Below are positions 27,271 through 35,822 of a stretch of DNA of 64,000 bases, in pieces. Origin of the DNA: Scrofimicrobium canadense (GTDB lineage Bacteria; Actinomycetota; Actinomycetes; Actinomycetales; Actinomycetaceae); contig NZ_VULO01000010.1 in the NCBI RefSeq assembly GCF_009696615.1, forward strand, positions 1 through 64,000. The letters run 5' to 3'. The translations under genes and the position numbers were made by a program. Under the pieces are notes generated by a model that was given only the letters and a program-made list of their open reading frames with translations, did no database searches and was not told where the DNA came from. The stretch's first letter is position 1; the number at the start of each line of letters is the position of its first letter.

Positions 27271-28497
27271 CTAGTGACCTGCCGGTTCTGCAGGGCTAAA
27301 GGGTTGACCGATCTGTTCCATCAGTTCGGAGAACCATGGAAGAGTAATATCGAAAGCTTTTCCACCTGCGATACGTGGGAACTCTATCGCGCGTAGACGA
27401 TCTCCATCTTCCTCATCAGCACCTATTACACCGGACTCTCCACGGAGCGCACAGTCAACGGCCAAGTCCACCATGGACTGGATGAGGTGCAAATCATACT
27501 GATTGGCTTTCGCGGATCGCGCGAAATATCCCGACTTCTGGACCATCACTTTTTCTGCGCCCAGTTTTTCGGCGAATTGCTCACCAAACCAACGTCCCGG
27601 ATTGATTTCATCGAGACGAACGTGACCAAAAGGATCGCGCTTAATCTCGACGCCTGCTGCCTCCATTTGCGCCAAAATTTCCGGAACTCCGGCGCCTTCA
27701 GACAAGAAGATATTGACGTTGCCCTGTTCATCCATGATTGCGCGAAGTCTCTCAGCTTCGGCATCAATATCAATCGCGATTTCAGGAAGGTAGAGGGCAT
27801 GTGGCGACCAACGCTCTGCAGTCAGACCAAGGGAAGGAGCCCACTCCTGCTTTCCAACCCAGTCGACGTACTTACGAGTGGTTTCTGCCGCGAGCCATCC
27901 GCAGTGACGTCCCATGATCTCGTGAATGATGAGCATACGAGGGCCCGAACGATGCTCGCCGATAATATTCTGCGAGAAAAGCGATCCTTGCTCAGCAGCC
28001 GTATCAGCACCCAGTGACTGACGAATCGGAACTATGTCGTTGTCAATAGTCTTAGGCAGGCCAACAACTGTAAGCGGATAGTCGTTATCCGCCAAATATG
28101 CAGCCAAATCGGCCGCAGTCGTATTGGTATCGTCACCGCCGATCGTGTGTAAGACATCAACGCCATCCGTGCGTAACTGTTCTGCAGCGACCTCAAGGGG
28201 GTTCTGTCCCTCTTCTACAAGGCCTCGTTCTACGAGGTTTTTTGCGTTTGTCAGCTTTACTCGAGAGTTTCCAATAGGCGAACCTCCGTAGTTCAACAGT
28301 GTTAATGCACGTTGGCGAGCCTCTTCGTCAAACTTCACATAGTTTCCCGTAAGGAGACCATGGTAACCATGCTGGTAGCCAATGATTTCGATACTTGGAT
28401 CGAGAGACGTATAGCGTTCAATCAATCCACCAACAGCTGCGGAGAGACATGGGGCAAAGCCCCCGGCAGTCAACAGGGCAACACGACGTACGCTCAC
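27271..28497 (-). CDS. pfp: 6-phosphofructokinase, diphosphate-type
   Basis: Phosphorylates fructose 6-phosphate in glycolysis. The donor-site motif reads GGDDTNTTA, with Asp where ATP-dependent enzymes have Gly (GGDGS), and the catalytic region reads LPKTIDND rather than GTIDND; both changes are known marks of pyrophosphate-dependent enzymes, whose reaction is reversible. The 408-residue length suits this group. GTG start with GAAAGG eight bases upstream. ATP use cannot be fully excluded without assay. Confidence 0.88.
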   Translation of the reverse strand: MSVRRVALLTAGGFAPCLSAAVGGLIERYTSLDPSIEIIGYQHGYHGLLTGNYVKFDEEARQRALTLLNYGGSPIGNSRVKLTNAKNLVERGLVEEGQNPLEVAAEQLRTDGVDVLHTIGGDDTNTTAADLAAYLADNDYPLTVVGLPKTIDNDIVPIRQSLGADTAAEQGSLFSQNIIGEHRSGPRMLIIHEIMGRHCGWLAAETTRKYVDWVGKQEWAPSLGLTAERWSPHALYLPEIAIDIDAEAERLRAIMDEQGNVNIFLSEGAGVPEILAQMEAAGVEIKRDPFGHVRLDEINPGRWFGEQFAEKLGAEKVMVQKSGYFARSAKANQYDLHLIQSMVDLAVDCALRGESGVIGADEEDGDRLRAIEFPRIAGGKAFDITLPWFSELMEQIGQPFSPAEPAGH

Positions 28498-28542
28498 AAG
28501 TAAGCCTTTCTCAATGATTTTACTGAACGAGTTGATTCAAGT

Positions 28543-29280
28543 TTACTCGGCTGGCGAAGCATTATGGCCCGTGTCCGGAACCGGACCATCGAACTCGCCT
28601 TCAGCAGCCAGCTGGGCCTTCACATCCGCGGCATATGCATCCACGTACTCTTGCCCCGAAAGCAACATAAGGTTATACATGATCTCATCGGTTATCGCCC
28701 GCAGAACGTAGCGATCTTTGGCCAAAGGACGGTACCGAGAAAAATCGAGGGGCTCACCGATAATCACCCCGATATTCGTCCGACTCGGTATTTTCTGTCC
28801 GATAGGTTGAGCGGCGTGGGTACCGATCATGGCCACGGGGATGACAGGAGCGCCAGATTCTAGTGCTAACCGTGCAACACCAGTCTTTCCTCGATATAGC
28901 CGCCCGTCAGGGCTACGTGTACCTTCTGGATAGATACCAAAAAGCTCACCCGAATTGAGACGATCGAGTCCTGCTTGAAGAGCTGCCATCGCTGCTTTAC
29001 CGCCGGTGCGGTCGACAGGTATAGTCCCCACCGCACGCATAAAGTTCTTCGTTGCCCATCCTTTGGCGCCCTTGCCTGAAAAATAGTCAGCTTTACCCAT
29101 AAAGACGACTTCGCGATCAATAAGCATCGGCAAGAAAACGGAATCCCAGACCGCATTGTGGTTGGAAGCCAAGATCGCTGGTCCTTCCGCGGGTATATTT
29201 TCTTTTCCCCTCACCCATGGCTTGTAGACCCCTTTAAGTACAGGTGATCCCATTGTCTTGAGGACTTTGTAGAATCCCAC
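28543..29280 (-). CDS. plsC: 1-acyl-sn-glycerol-3-phosphate acyltransferase
   Basis: Membrane-associated acyltransferase of the PlsC family making phosphatidic acid. The catalytic HX4D motif is SNHNAVWD; the acceptor-binding block is IYPEGTRSPDGRLY, and VARLALESGAPVIPV follows. The GTG at 29280 is chosen because GGGAGG lies four bases before it; a TTG six codons upstream is the alternative. Position beside aroG matches the Rv2182c neighbourhood. Confidence 0.85.
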   Translation of the reverse strand: MGFYKVLKTMGSPVLKGVYKPWVRGKENIPAEGPAILASNHNAVWDSVFLPMLIDREVVFMGKADYFSGKGAKGWATKNFMRAVGTIPVDRTGGKAAMAALQAGLDRLNSGELFGIYPEGTRSPDGRLYRGKTGVARLALESGAPVIPVAMIGTHAAQPIGQKIPSRTNIGVIIGEPLDFSRYRPLAKDRYVLRAITDEIMYNLMLLSGQEYVDAYAADVKAQLAAEGEFDGPVPDTGHNASPAE

Positions 29281-29359
29281 CGGACCTCCCTTAGTCAATT
29301 TGGCAGCTAGAATATTAGTGTACCTGCCTCGGCATCCTGCTCACAGTTATGCTTAGAAC

Positions 29360-29638
29360 ATGATTACAGCTATCGTCATGATCAATTGTGAAGTCGACTC
29401 TATTTCCGAAGCGGCCGTTGCTATCACCGAGATTCCCGGAGTGTCAAAAGTCTATTCAGTTACCGGGGATGTCGACCTTGTCGCGGTACTTGAGCTTGCA
29501 GATTACCAGGACCTGGCCCAGGTAGTAACTGATGGTATTGCAAAAGTCGCCGGTGTAGAGAAGATAGGAACACACTTGGCCTTTCGCACGTACTCTGCAG
29601 GTGAATTGGAACAGGCTTTTCAACTGGGTCTAGATTAG
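29360..29638 (+). CDS. Stand-alone Lrp/AsnC ligand-binding (RAM) domain protein
   Basis: A 92-residue protein made only of the AsnC C-terminal RAM domain, which binds amino acids and drives oligomer formation; there is no DNA-binding domain. Motifs: AAVAITEIPGVSKVYSVTGD and a conserved ending around THLAFRTYS. It may modulate other Lrp-type regulators or bind metabolites directly. TATGCT six bases before ATG suggests leaderless transcription. It converges on trpD with a four-base overlap. Confidence 0.85.
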   Translation: MITAIVMINCEVDSISEAAVAITEIPGVSKVYSVTGDVDLVAVLELADYQDLAQVVTDGIAKVAGVEKIGTHLAFRTYSAGELEQAFQLGLD

Positions 29639-30672
29639 TTCTGAGTCACTGAAATCCAAGTGTCAAGTGCCGCTGTAGCTTTTCCGTCGGCTATGGCGGC
29701 TCTTGCAAGAGATACCGCCTCTTTCAAAGATTCTTCTAATGGCTTTGTGAGTGCCTCCGCTGAATAGGCAACCATCCCTGCAGCCGCGTTGAGGACTACA
29801 GCATCGGCGATTGGTCCGGTGCGACCTGAAAACACGTCTCTTGCCACTTGTGCATTGTCTTGAGGGGTTCCTCCGGCAAGATCCGATAGCGTCGCATGTG
29901 GTACGCCCAGTATGTTTGCCGGATCGATTATCTGGTGGTGGACTTCACCTTCATGCACCACCCATACCGCTGTGGGCTCAATGGTCGTAATTTCGTCAAG
30001 CCCACGTTCGACACCTCTGAATACGAGAGCACGGTTTCCTCTACGTGCGAACACCCCCGCCACGAGAGGAGCCAGGTCTTCCCTTGACACTCCAACAGCA
30101 CTAGCTACTGGCTGAGCTGGATTTGTTAGCGGTCCCAAAACGTTAAAGATAGTCGGAAATCCTAAAGATTTTCGGACGCCCGCGGCATGGCGCATAGAGG
30201 GGTGAAAGTTATTGGCAAAGAGAAAAGCGATTTTCGTGTCGTTGAAAGATTCGGATAGCTGCTCTGGTGTCAGTTGTAGATTCACGCCGAGTGCTTCAAG
30301 TACGTCGGCAGAACCCGATGAAGACGTGGACGCTCGATTTCCGTGTTTAACTACGGGAACTCCGGTTGCTGCGATCACGATTGCAGCCATAGTGGAGATA
30401 TTGACGGTATGAGCCTGATCTCCACCAGTACCAACGATGTCAACAACTTCAGTTGGCAGATTAACCCTACGGGCCCTCTCACGCATAGCATCCGCTAGGC
30501 CGTGAAGTTCATCGGTTGCTATGCCGCGCATAGCCAGCATGGATAGGAAACTAGCTAAGCGGATTTCCCCTAGCTCACCATCCATTATCTGGCCCATTAA
30601 ACTGTGGGTCGCCGTGTAGTCGAGCTGATCGCCTGCGGCAAGACGCGGTGCCAGTTCCTCCCAGTTACTCAT
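29635..30672 (-). CDS. trpD: Anthranilate phosphoribosyltransferase
   Basis: Tryptophan-pathway enzyme transferring phosphoribose to anthranilate. The PRPP-binding Gly-rich motif is DIVGTGGDQAHTVNISTMA and the anthranilate-site block KHGNRASTSSSGSADVLEALG follows. The 345-residue length is normal. No other trp gene is nearby. It overlaps the upstream receiver-like gene by four bases and is probably coupled to it. Confidence 0.94.
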   Translation of the reverse strand: MSNWEELAPRLAAGDQLDYTATHSLMGQIMDGELGEIRLASFLSMLAMRGIATDELHGLADAMRERARRVNLPTEVVDIVGTGGDQAHTVNISTMAAIVIAATGVPVVKHGNRASTSSSGSADVLEALGVNLQLTPEQLSESFNDTKIAFLFANNFHPSMRHAAGVRKSLGFPTIFNVLGPLTNPAQPVASAVGVSREDLAPLVAGVFARRGNRALVFRGVERGLDEITTIEPTAVWVVHEGEVHHQIIDPANILGVPHATLSDLAGGTPQDNAQVARDVFSGRTGPIADAVVLNAAAGMVAYSAEALTKPLEESLKEAVSLARAAIADGKATAALDTWISVTQN

Positions 30673-31061
30673 CTGAGACCGCGAATGACCCGTGCCAATG
30701 CTTCCTGGAGCTCTAACGGGTCAAGTGGATCGCCAACGATTTCGACGGCGCCAGCCCATTTAGCTAGCCAATTGTCTTGGGGGCGTGCAGTGAGAAGGAC
30801 AACGGGCTGAGTCGCATCATGCTCATTTTGCAGTTCTTTAGCGACTGCCATTCCCCCAACTTTGTAGGATTCGGCATCGAGAACTAAGATCTCTGGTTTC
30901 TGTTCTTCAAAAACGATGACTGCGCCCTCAGCCGTTGCTGCCTCTAGCCAGGTAATAGGAGGAACATCTTTAGCCGGTCGTTTTCCTACACCTTCAATGA
31001 CTGCGTTACGTCGATTGGCATCATCGCTGTAGAGCAACACACTGACAGTTTCTTCACTCAT
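30669..31061 (-). CDS. Receiver-like domain protein without output domain
   Basis: A 130-residue protein with a response-regulator-like fold: acidic pair near SDDANRR, the phosphorylation-site-like strand ILVLDAESYKVGGMAVAKEL, and a Thr strand VVLLTARPQDNWLAKW. The usual conserved Lys near the end is replaced (EIVGDPLDP), so phosphorylation is doubtful. Similar DAExxKxGG proteins occur in other actinobacteria. It is coupled to trpD by a four-base overlap and follows the FKBP gene by nine bases. Function unknown. Confidence 0.6.
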   Translation of the reverse strand: MSEETVSVLLYSDDANRRNAVIEGVGKRPAKDVPPITWLEAATAEGAVIVFEEQKPEILVLDAESYKVGGMAVAKELQNEHDATQPVVLLTARPQDNWLAKWAGAVEIVGDPLDPLELQEALARVIRGLR

Positions 31062-31070
31062 GTTTCACTC

Positions 31071-32057
31071 CTATTTTGGGTAGCTTCCTAGGATATCTAT
31101 GACGAAGGCAGCTGCAGGAGCTTCGTCCTTCTTTGAAGGAATAAGTATCACAACACGAGAGCCAACCCGTCGTCCAAGTAATTCAGGAAGTTGCGAAGCA
31201 TCTAGATGTTCAGGATCTTGCCCCCAAGTACTTTCAGTGCCTGCGGACTCACCCCAAGGGGCTCCTGAGGAATGCACCACTACCATATCGCTGTCTGTGA
31301 CCACAGTCCCGGTGCCCTCTGCCAGTACCAAGGTCTCTCTCTTTTTCGGCGGTTTACTCGAAGCCGCAAATTCGATAGTGGGCTGTTCCCCTAGCTCTCC
31401 CCCAATTTCTAATCCACTGGGTAAAGCTTGTTCTGTCGGCGTCGCTTCTTTCAGCACCGCTGGGTCAATAGTGAGGGCGCCCTGCACTTCAACAACGAAG
31501 ACAAGTGGCGAATCCGGTGGGATTCTATCGCCAGATCCCTGACTTCCATATCCGAATTCAGAAGGAATAGCTATCTCTACGGTGTCGCCAACGTGCGTGC
31601 CAGCCAGTCCCCATTTCCAACCTTGAATGAGATTATTGAGTGAGAAAGAGACTGGCTTATCAGACCCATAGGAAGAATCGAATTCTTTCCCATCGTCCCA
31701 GAGGAACCCGGCATAGTTCACAGTGACGATGTCATCGGGAAGTACCTCGGCACCGTCCCCCTTTGTGAGAGTTTTTACCGTGATGTTCTTCGGAGCTGAT
31801 TCCTTCAAAGGTTTCATCGAGGGTTTCCCCTCATCATCAAAAGTTATCTCCGGTAACTTCACATCGGTATCACGATCGACTGTCGGGCCCCCGGAAAAAG
31901 CATCTTCACCAGATTGAGCCCCAGACTGAGACGCTGATTGCGCCTCGGATTGCTGTCCCGATTGAGAGTCTCCCGAGGTTTGTTCCCCTGGACCAGCGCA
32001 TGCGGATAGTACGAATGAGAGGGCGAGTAACCCCGCCAAAGATTTGGTTACCCGCAT
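31071..32057 (-). CDS. FKBP-type peptidyl-prolyl isomerase lipoprotein
   Basis: Secreted lipoprotein foldase. Starting at the ATG at 32057 gives a clean signal with lipobox LSAC; an in-frame codon ten residues upstream would spoil it and overlap erpA. A Ser/Gln-rich linker (QSGQQSEAQSASQSGAQSG) leads to a full FKBP domain (about 80-195) with VTVNYAGFLWDDGKEFDSS and IPSEFGYGSQGSGDRIPP. The last 110 residues look like a second, degenerate FKBP unit (VVVHSSGAPWG, RRVGSRVVILIP). It starts two bases after the erpA stop. Confidence 0.88.
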   Translation of the reverse strand: MRVTKSLAGLLALSFVLSACAGPGEQTSGDSQSGQQSEAQSASQSGAQSGEDAFSGGPTVDRDTDVKLPEITFDDEGKPSMKPLKESAPKNITVKTLTKGDGAEVLPDDIVTVNYAGFLWDDGKEFDSSYGSDKPVSFSLNNLIQGWKWGLAGTHVGDTVEIAIPSEFGYGSQGSGDRIPPDSPLVFVVEVQGALTIDPAVLKEATPTEQALPSGLEIGGELGEQPTIEFAASSKPPKKRETLVLAEGTGTVVTDSDMVVVHSSGAPWGESAGTESTWGQDPEHLDASQLPELLGRRVGSRVVILIPSKKDEAPAAAFVIDILGSYPK

Positions 32058-32059
32058 GA

Positions 32060-32413
32060 TCAGTGGAAGGACTCCCCGCACGCGCATGAACCTTGAGCAT
32101 TGGGATTGTCAATTGTGAATCCTTGGCGCTCAATCGTGTCAGAGAAACCGATAGTTGCGCCAGCAAGATAAGGTACGCTCATTCGATCTACGACAACCTC
32201 CACGCCATCAAAGTCGCGTATTGCGTCACCATCAAGGGTTCTCTCGTCGAAGTACAGCTGATAGATCAGCCCTGAGCAACCACCGGGCTGGACAGCAATT
32301 CGCAGACGTAAATCATCCCGTCCCTCTTGAAGCAAAAGGCTCTTCACCTTTTCGGCTGCCTCATCAGTAAGAACAACTTCGTGGGTGGGAAGCTGCGTTG
32401 AAACATCAGACAT
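32060..32413 (-). CDS. erpA: Iron-sulfur cluster insertion protein ErpA
   Basis: A-type carrier delivering Fe-S clusters to apo-proteins. The three cluster cysteines are visible: QPGGCSGLIYQLYF and the C-terminal CACGESF. The 117-residue length is normal. ATG preceded by GGAGGA. Heads the short operon erpA-FKBP-receiver-trpD. Aconitase and glutamate synthase in this window are plausible clients by family knowledge. Confidence 0.93.
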   Translation of the reverse strand: MSDVSTQLPTHEVVLTDEAAEKVKSLLLQEGRDDLRLRIAVQPGGCSGLIYQLYFDERTLDGDAIRDFDGVEVVVDRMSVPYLAGATIGFSDTIERQGFTIDNPNAQGSCACGESFH

Positions 32414-32440
32414 TAGGGTCCTCCATTTGAATCTCAGGCC

Positions 32441-33808
32441 TTACTCTACCGCTCTACTCCCAGTGGTTGCCAGCCGCGCCAGGAATATCCCCTCAGCGAC
32501 CGTGGCGTTACGCAAGACGGTCTTTGATGCTGATTCATTCTCGGAATGGGCATTTGAAGCCGGGTCCTCGACTCCTGTCACGAGAACTTCGGCCTCCGGA
32601 AATTCGCTTTGGAATTGCGCTATGAAAGGAATCGAACCTCCCACGCCGATACTCACCGGCTCTTGTTTCCACGCCGTTTTCAGACAGTCTCGGAAGAGAT
32701 CAGCTGCATCGCCATTGGCGGCAAGGTATCCGGGTCCTGTTTCGGTTCGTGAAACAGTCAGGTGAGCCCCGAAAGGACAGTGTTTTTCGATATGCGCTTT
32801 AACCGCTGCAAACGTGTCTTCCGGGTCGGTACCAGGAACGGTTCGGACCGAGAGTCGGAACGTACATTCCGGTGCAATCGTATTTGATGACTCAGCTACA
32901 GGCCGCACATCCATACCAATAACAGCAATGGCTGGTTGCGTCCACACTCTCGCTGCAAGGTCTCCCGTACCCGCCAGGTGATATCCATCAACGACGCCAG
33001 CATCGCTACGGAATTCGTCTTCGTCCCAATCTACGTCGGCTTCGGGGTTACCCTGAAGCCCCTCAACCGCTATGTTTCCTTGTTCATCGTGTAAAGACGC
33101 AATAAGCCGGGCGCTCAGTGTAACCGCGTCCAAAATTGGTCCACCGTACATGCCGGAGTGAACTGCATGATCGAGTACTTTTACCGTAACGTCCATTCCC
33201 GCAAGCCCCCGTAGTGAGGACGTGAGCGCAGGAACATCAACTGTCCAGTTATTGGAATCTGCTACCACGATAACGTCTGAACGCAGCTCGTCTCGATAGG
33301 TAGCAAGAAAATCCGTGAACGAAGGCGAGCCGATTTCTTCCTCGCCTTCAATGAAGACAACTACATTGACTGGCAAGTCGTCTCCAAGAGCTTTGAGAGC
33401 TCCCCAGTGCACCACGATACCGATTCCACAGTCCGCGCTTCCTCGACCATAAAGCCTGTCACCGCTTTCAGTGAGTTCTAATGGCGGAAAAGACCAACGA
33501 TACTCCTCGCCAATTGGTTGAACATCGTGATGTGCATATAAGAGGACAGTAGGGGCATCAGGATCGACAATTTTGCGCCCCAACACTGCTGGACGTCCCA
33601 AGGTTCCATCAGGATTCTTTGCACGAACAACACGGCTAGGAATGCCAATCTCAGTAAACATAGTTTTTACCGTCTCCGCACTTGCCTCAACGTCACTTTC
33701 GTGATTAGCCAATGCCGAAATAGAGGGGATCTCCACCAGCTTTCTTAACTGTGAGATCAATTCCGGTGTTTCGCGGTCAACCAGCTCGATTACTTTTTCT
33801 GATGTCAT
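32441..33808 (-). CDS. M20 family metallo-dipeptidase
   Basis: Di-zinc peptidase of the M20 (CPG2/dipeptidase) family, 455 residues. Metal motifs: LLYAHHDVQP, YGRGSADCGIGIVVHW (the usual DxKG is DCGIG, a Cys in place of Lys) and IEGEEEIGSPSF with the catalytic Glu pair. The dimerisation lid lies around 190-310. No signal peptide. TAGTCT seven bases before ATG suggests leaderless transcription; it is divergent from the DUF3043 gene by 63 bases. Natural substrate unknown. Confidence 0.9.
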   Translation of the reverse strand: MTSEKVIELVDRETPELISQLRKLVEIPSISALANHESDVEASAETVKTMFTEIGIPSRVVRAKNPDGTLGRPAVLGRKIVDPDAPTVLLYAHHDVQPIGEEYRWSFPPLELTESGDRLYGRGSADCGIGIVVHWGALKALGDDLPVNVVVFIEGEEEIGSPSFTDFLATYRDELRSDVIVVADSNNWTVDVPALTSSLRGLAGMDVTVKVLDHAVHSGMYGGPILDAVTLSARLIASLHDEQGNIAVEGLQGNPEADVDWDEDEFRSDAGVVDGYHLAGTGDLAARVWTQPAIAVIGMDVRPVAESSNTIAPECTFRLSVRTVPGTDPEDTFAAVKAHIEKHCPFGAHLTVSRTETGPGYLAANGDAADLFRDCLKTAWKQEPVSIGVGGSIPFIAQFQSEFPEAEVLVTGVEDPASNAHSENESASKTVLRNATVAEGIFLARLATTGSRAVE

Positions 33809-33871
33809 AAAGATAAGACTAGCGGGTGGTCACGTTTTGGTGCCCACTCGCTACTCGTCTAATCTGGGCAC

Positions 33872-34453
33872 GTGGCTGAAGAGAAACAACCTAAGAAAAA
33901 AGGAACGCGTACACCCACACGCCGGGAGGCAGAGGCTGCGCGTCAACGCCCCCTCGTTCCAAAAGACCGCAAGTTAGCGCGCCGAATAGAGAAGCAAAAG
34001 CGCAACGAAGCCTACGCGCGCGAGCAAGAGGCCCTGCAAACTGGCGATGAAAGGTATTTACCTTATCGGGATAAAGGGCGTGTGCGCCGTTTTACCCGAG
34101 ATTGGCTAGATGCCAGGTGGTCGGCATCCGAATTTCTCTTTCCCGTCATGCTCATACTCTTAGTTGCAATGTTGGCGGTTGGGTTCTTCGCTCCCAATAC
34201 GGGAGGGACCGCCGTGGTGAGCCTGGTATTCATCGCTGTTCTTTACGGAATGTTTGCCATTTCTATCATCGAGGCGATTATTGTTTGGACTCGCCTAAAG
34301 AAACGTATTCGGACCCGCTATCCCGATGACACTATTCCTAAGGGCACCTGGTTCTACGCATATTCGCGTATGTTGATGGCAAGGCGGTGGCGCACTCCCA
34401 AGCCACAGGTGGCCCGTGGGGAATTCCCCCGCACTACCCCAAGCTCGAAGTAG
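33872..34453 (+). CDS. DUF3043 membrane protein
   Basis: A 193-residue actinobacterial protein. The first 80 residues are very basic with the family signature TPTRREAEAARQRPLVP; two membrane helices (about 88-108 and 115-138) follow, then a basic C-terminus. Function unknown. GTG start with TAATCT six bases upstream, again leaderless. Confidence 0.87.
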   Translation: MAEEKQPKKKGTRTPTRREAEAARQRPLVPKDRKLARRIEKQKRNEAYAREQEALQTGDERYLPYRDKGRVRRFTRDWLDARWSASEFLFPVMLILLVAMLAVGFFAPNTGGTAVVSLVFIAVLYGMFAISIIEAIIVWTRLKKRIRTRYPDDTIPKGTWFYAYSRMLMARRWRTPKPQVARGEFPRTTPSSK

Positions 34454-34469
34454 ACTGGTTGGGAGTTAG

Positions 34470-34904
34470 TCAATCCCACCACATGCGCACCCACATTCCG
34501 CCTGCTTGGTCCCGTCGGACCGAGGCTTCGTCAGGACTATGACTACCCGACAATCCTGGAAGCTGTTTCTCCAGCCATCCCCAGGCAGTTTTCGGGTCTG
34601 ATCCGCGGATCCACAAAGCGTCTATGCTAATTCTTTCGTCGGCTCGAGGAACTTCGATACGGTACCCTCCGATCATCGCGTTGCCTGGATTGGTCAGTAC
34701 AACCTGGATGAGTTGACCCGCTGTGGGGGCATTATTGTGACGATCTCGTAAGCAAGCCTCCGGTATCGCCATTGCAAGCAGATGCACGTCAAGTGGCCCC
34801 AGTCTTTCAAACCTTCTACATCCGCCCCATGTATCTCCCGTCCACGCATTCTCGAGTGCCTTTTCTATTGACTTTTCAGCGGTCCATCCTTGTTGTGCAT
34901 ACAT
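34470..34904 (-). CDS. Uncharacterised 144-residue protein
   Basis: I do not recognise this family. It is soluble, Trp-rich (WGGCRRF, WGWLEKQLPG, MWVRMWWD at the end) and has no signal peptide. The ATG is preceded by AAGGAGG, a strong ribosome site, and codon use resembles its neighbours, so it is probably real. It converges on the DUF3043 gene and is divergent from the SpoU methyltransferase gene by 120 bases. Confidence 0.65.
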   Translation of the reverse strand: MYAQQGWTAEKSIEKALENAWTGDTWGGCRRFERLGPLDVHLLAMAIPEACLRDRHNNAPTAGQLIQVVLTNPGNAMIGGYRIEVPRADERISIDALWIRGSDPKTAWGWLEKQLPGLSGSHSPDEASVRRDQAGGMWVRMWWD

Positions 34905-35024
34905 TGTGCGCTACCTCCTTCACAGACCCTTACACAAAGGGACGGACCAAGAAAAACCTGGGAAGTGGATACTGTGGAAAACTGGACTCCACCAGTATGT
35001 GGATAAGAAGTCTAGAATGCATAA

Positions 35025-35822
35025 GTGCTTATTCAATGCAACAACGATTTCCCACATGAGGGACTCCGCCCCTATATGGACCTCAAAGACGTGCAGCTGC
35101 GCACCAAATGGGAAACCGAGAACGGAGTCTTTATTGCCGAGTCTTGGAATGTTATCGAGCGAGCCCGGGAGGCAGGCTACTCACCCATCTCATTTCTCGT
35201 CTCCGAACAGTGGGCGCGCAAGGGCGCCGAACGTCTGCAGACACTAGCTGATCCCGATACTCCCATCTATGTACTACCAGAAGAGGACACAACTCACATC
35301 ACAGGATTCCGGGTCCACCGCGGTGCGATGGCACTCATGGAAAGGACTCCCCTGCCAGCGCCTTCTAGCCTCCTAAAGCCCTCATCCACTGTGGCAGTTC
35401 TTGAAGGACTTGTGGACCATACGAATGTCGGTGCTATCTTTCGCAGCGCTGCTGCCCTCGGAATTGACGCTGTCTTTATCTCACCCGATTGTGCAGACCC
35501 TCTTTATCGAAGAAGCGTACGAGTATCGATGGGGGCAGTCTTCCAAGTTCCGTGGACTCGGCTAGTAAAGTATCCGGATCCTCAGCTTTTTACCGCCTAC
35601 GGTTTCACTACATGGGCGCTAACTCCCCACGGTGATGCCAAGCTGGGAGAGACTACGCGTCCAAGACGTTTGGCGCTCATAGTAGGTAGCGAGGGGCCAG
35701 GGCTTTCTCCAAAAGCTCTTACGTCGGCCGATTGTCGTATCACAATTCCTATGAGTCACGATGTGGATTCGCTCAATGTAGCGCAGGCCGCAGCCATTGC
35801 CTTTTGGGCTACTCGGCAATGA
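35025..35822 (+). CDS. TrmH/SpoU family RNA 2'-O-methyltransferase
   Basis: Knotted SPOUT methyltransferase acting on tRNA or rRNA. The N-terminal substrate domain includes NGVFIAESWNVIERA; the catalytic part shows LVDHTNVGAIFRSAAALG (motif 1), LALIVGSEGPGLS (motif 2) and IPMSHDVDSLNVAQAAAI (motif 3). The GTG start is supported by TAGAAT six bases upstream and by family-like sequence (DFPHEGLRPYMDLKDV) before the next ATG. Target nucleotide unknown. It overlaps the HAD gene by 14 bases convergently. Confidence 0.9.
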   Translation: MLIQCNNDFPHEGLRPYMDLKDVQLRTKWETENGVFIAESWNVIERAREAGYSPISFLVSEQWARKGAERLQTLADPDTPIYVLPEEDTTHITGFRVHRGAMALMERTPLPAPSSLLKPSSTVAVLEGLVDHTNVGAIFRSAAALGIDAVFISPDCADPLYRRSVRVSMGAVFQVPWTRLVKYPDPQLFTAYGFTTWALTPHGDAKLGETTRPRRLALIVGSEGPGLSPKALTSADCRITIPMSHDVDSLNVAQAAAIAFWATRQ

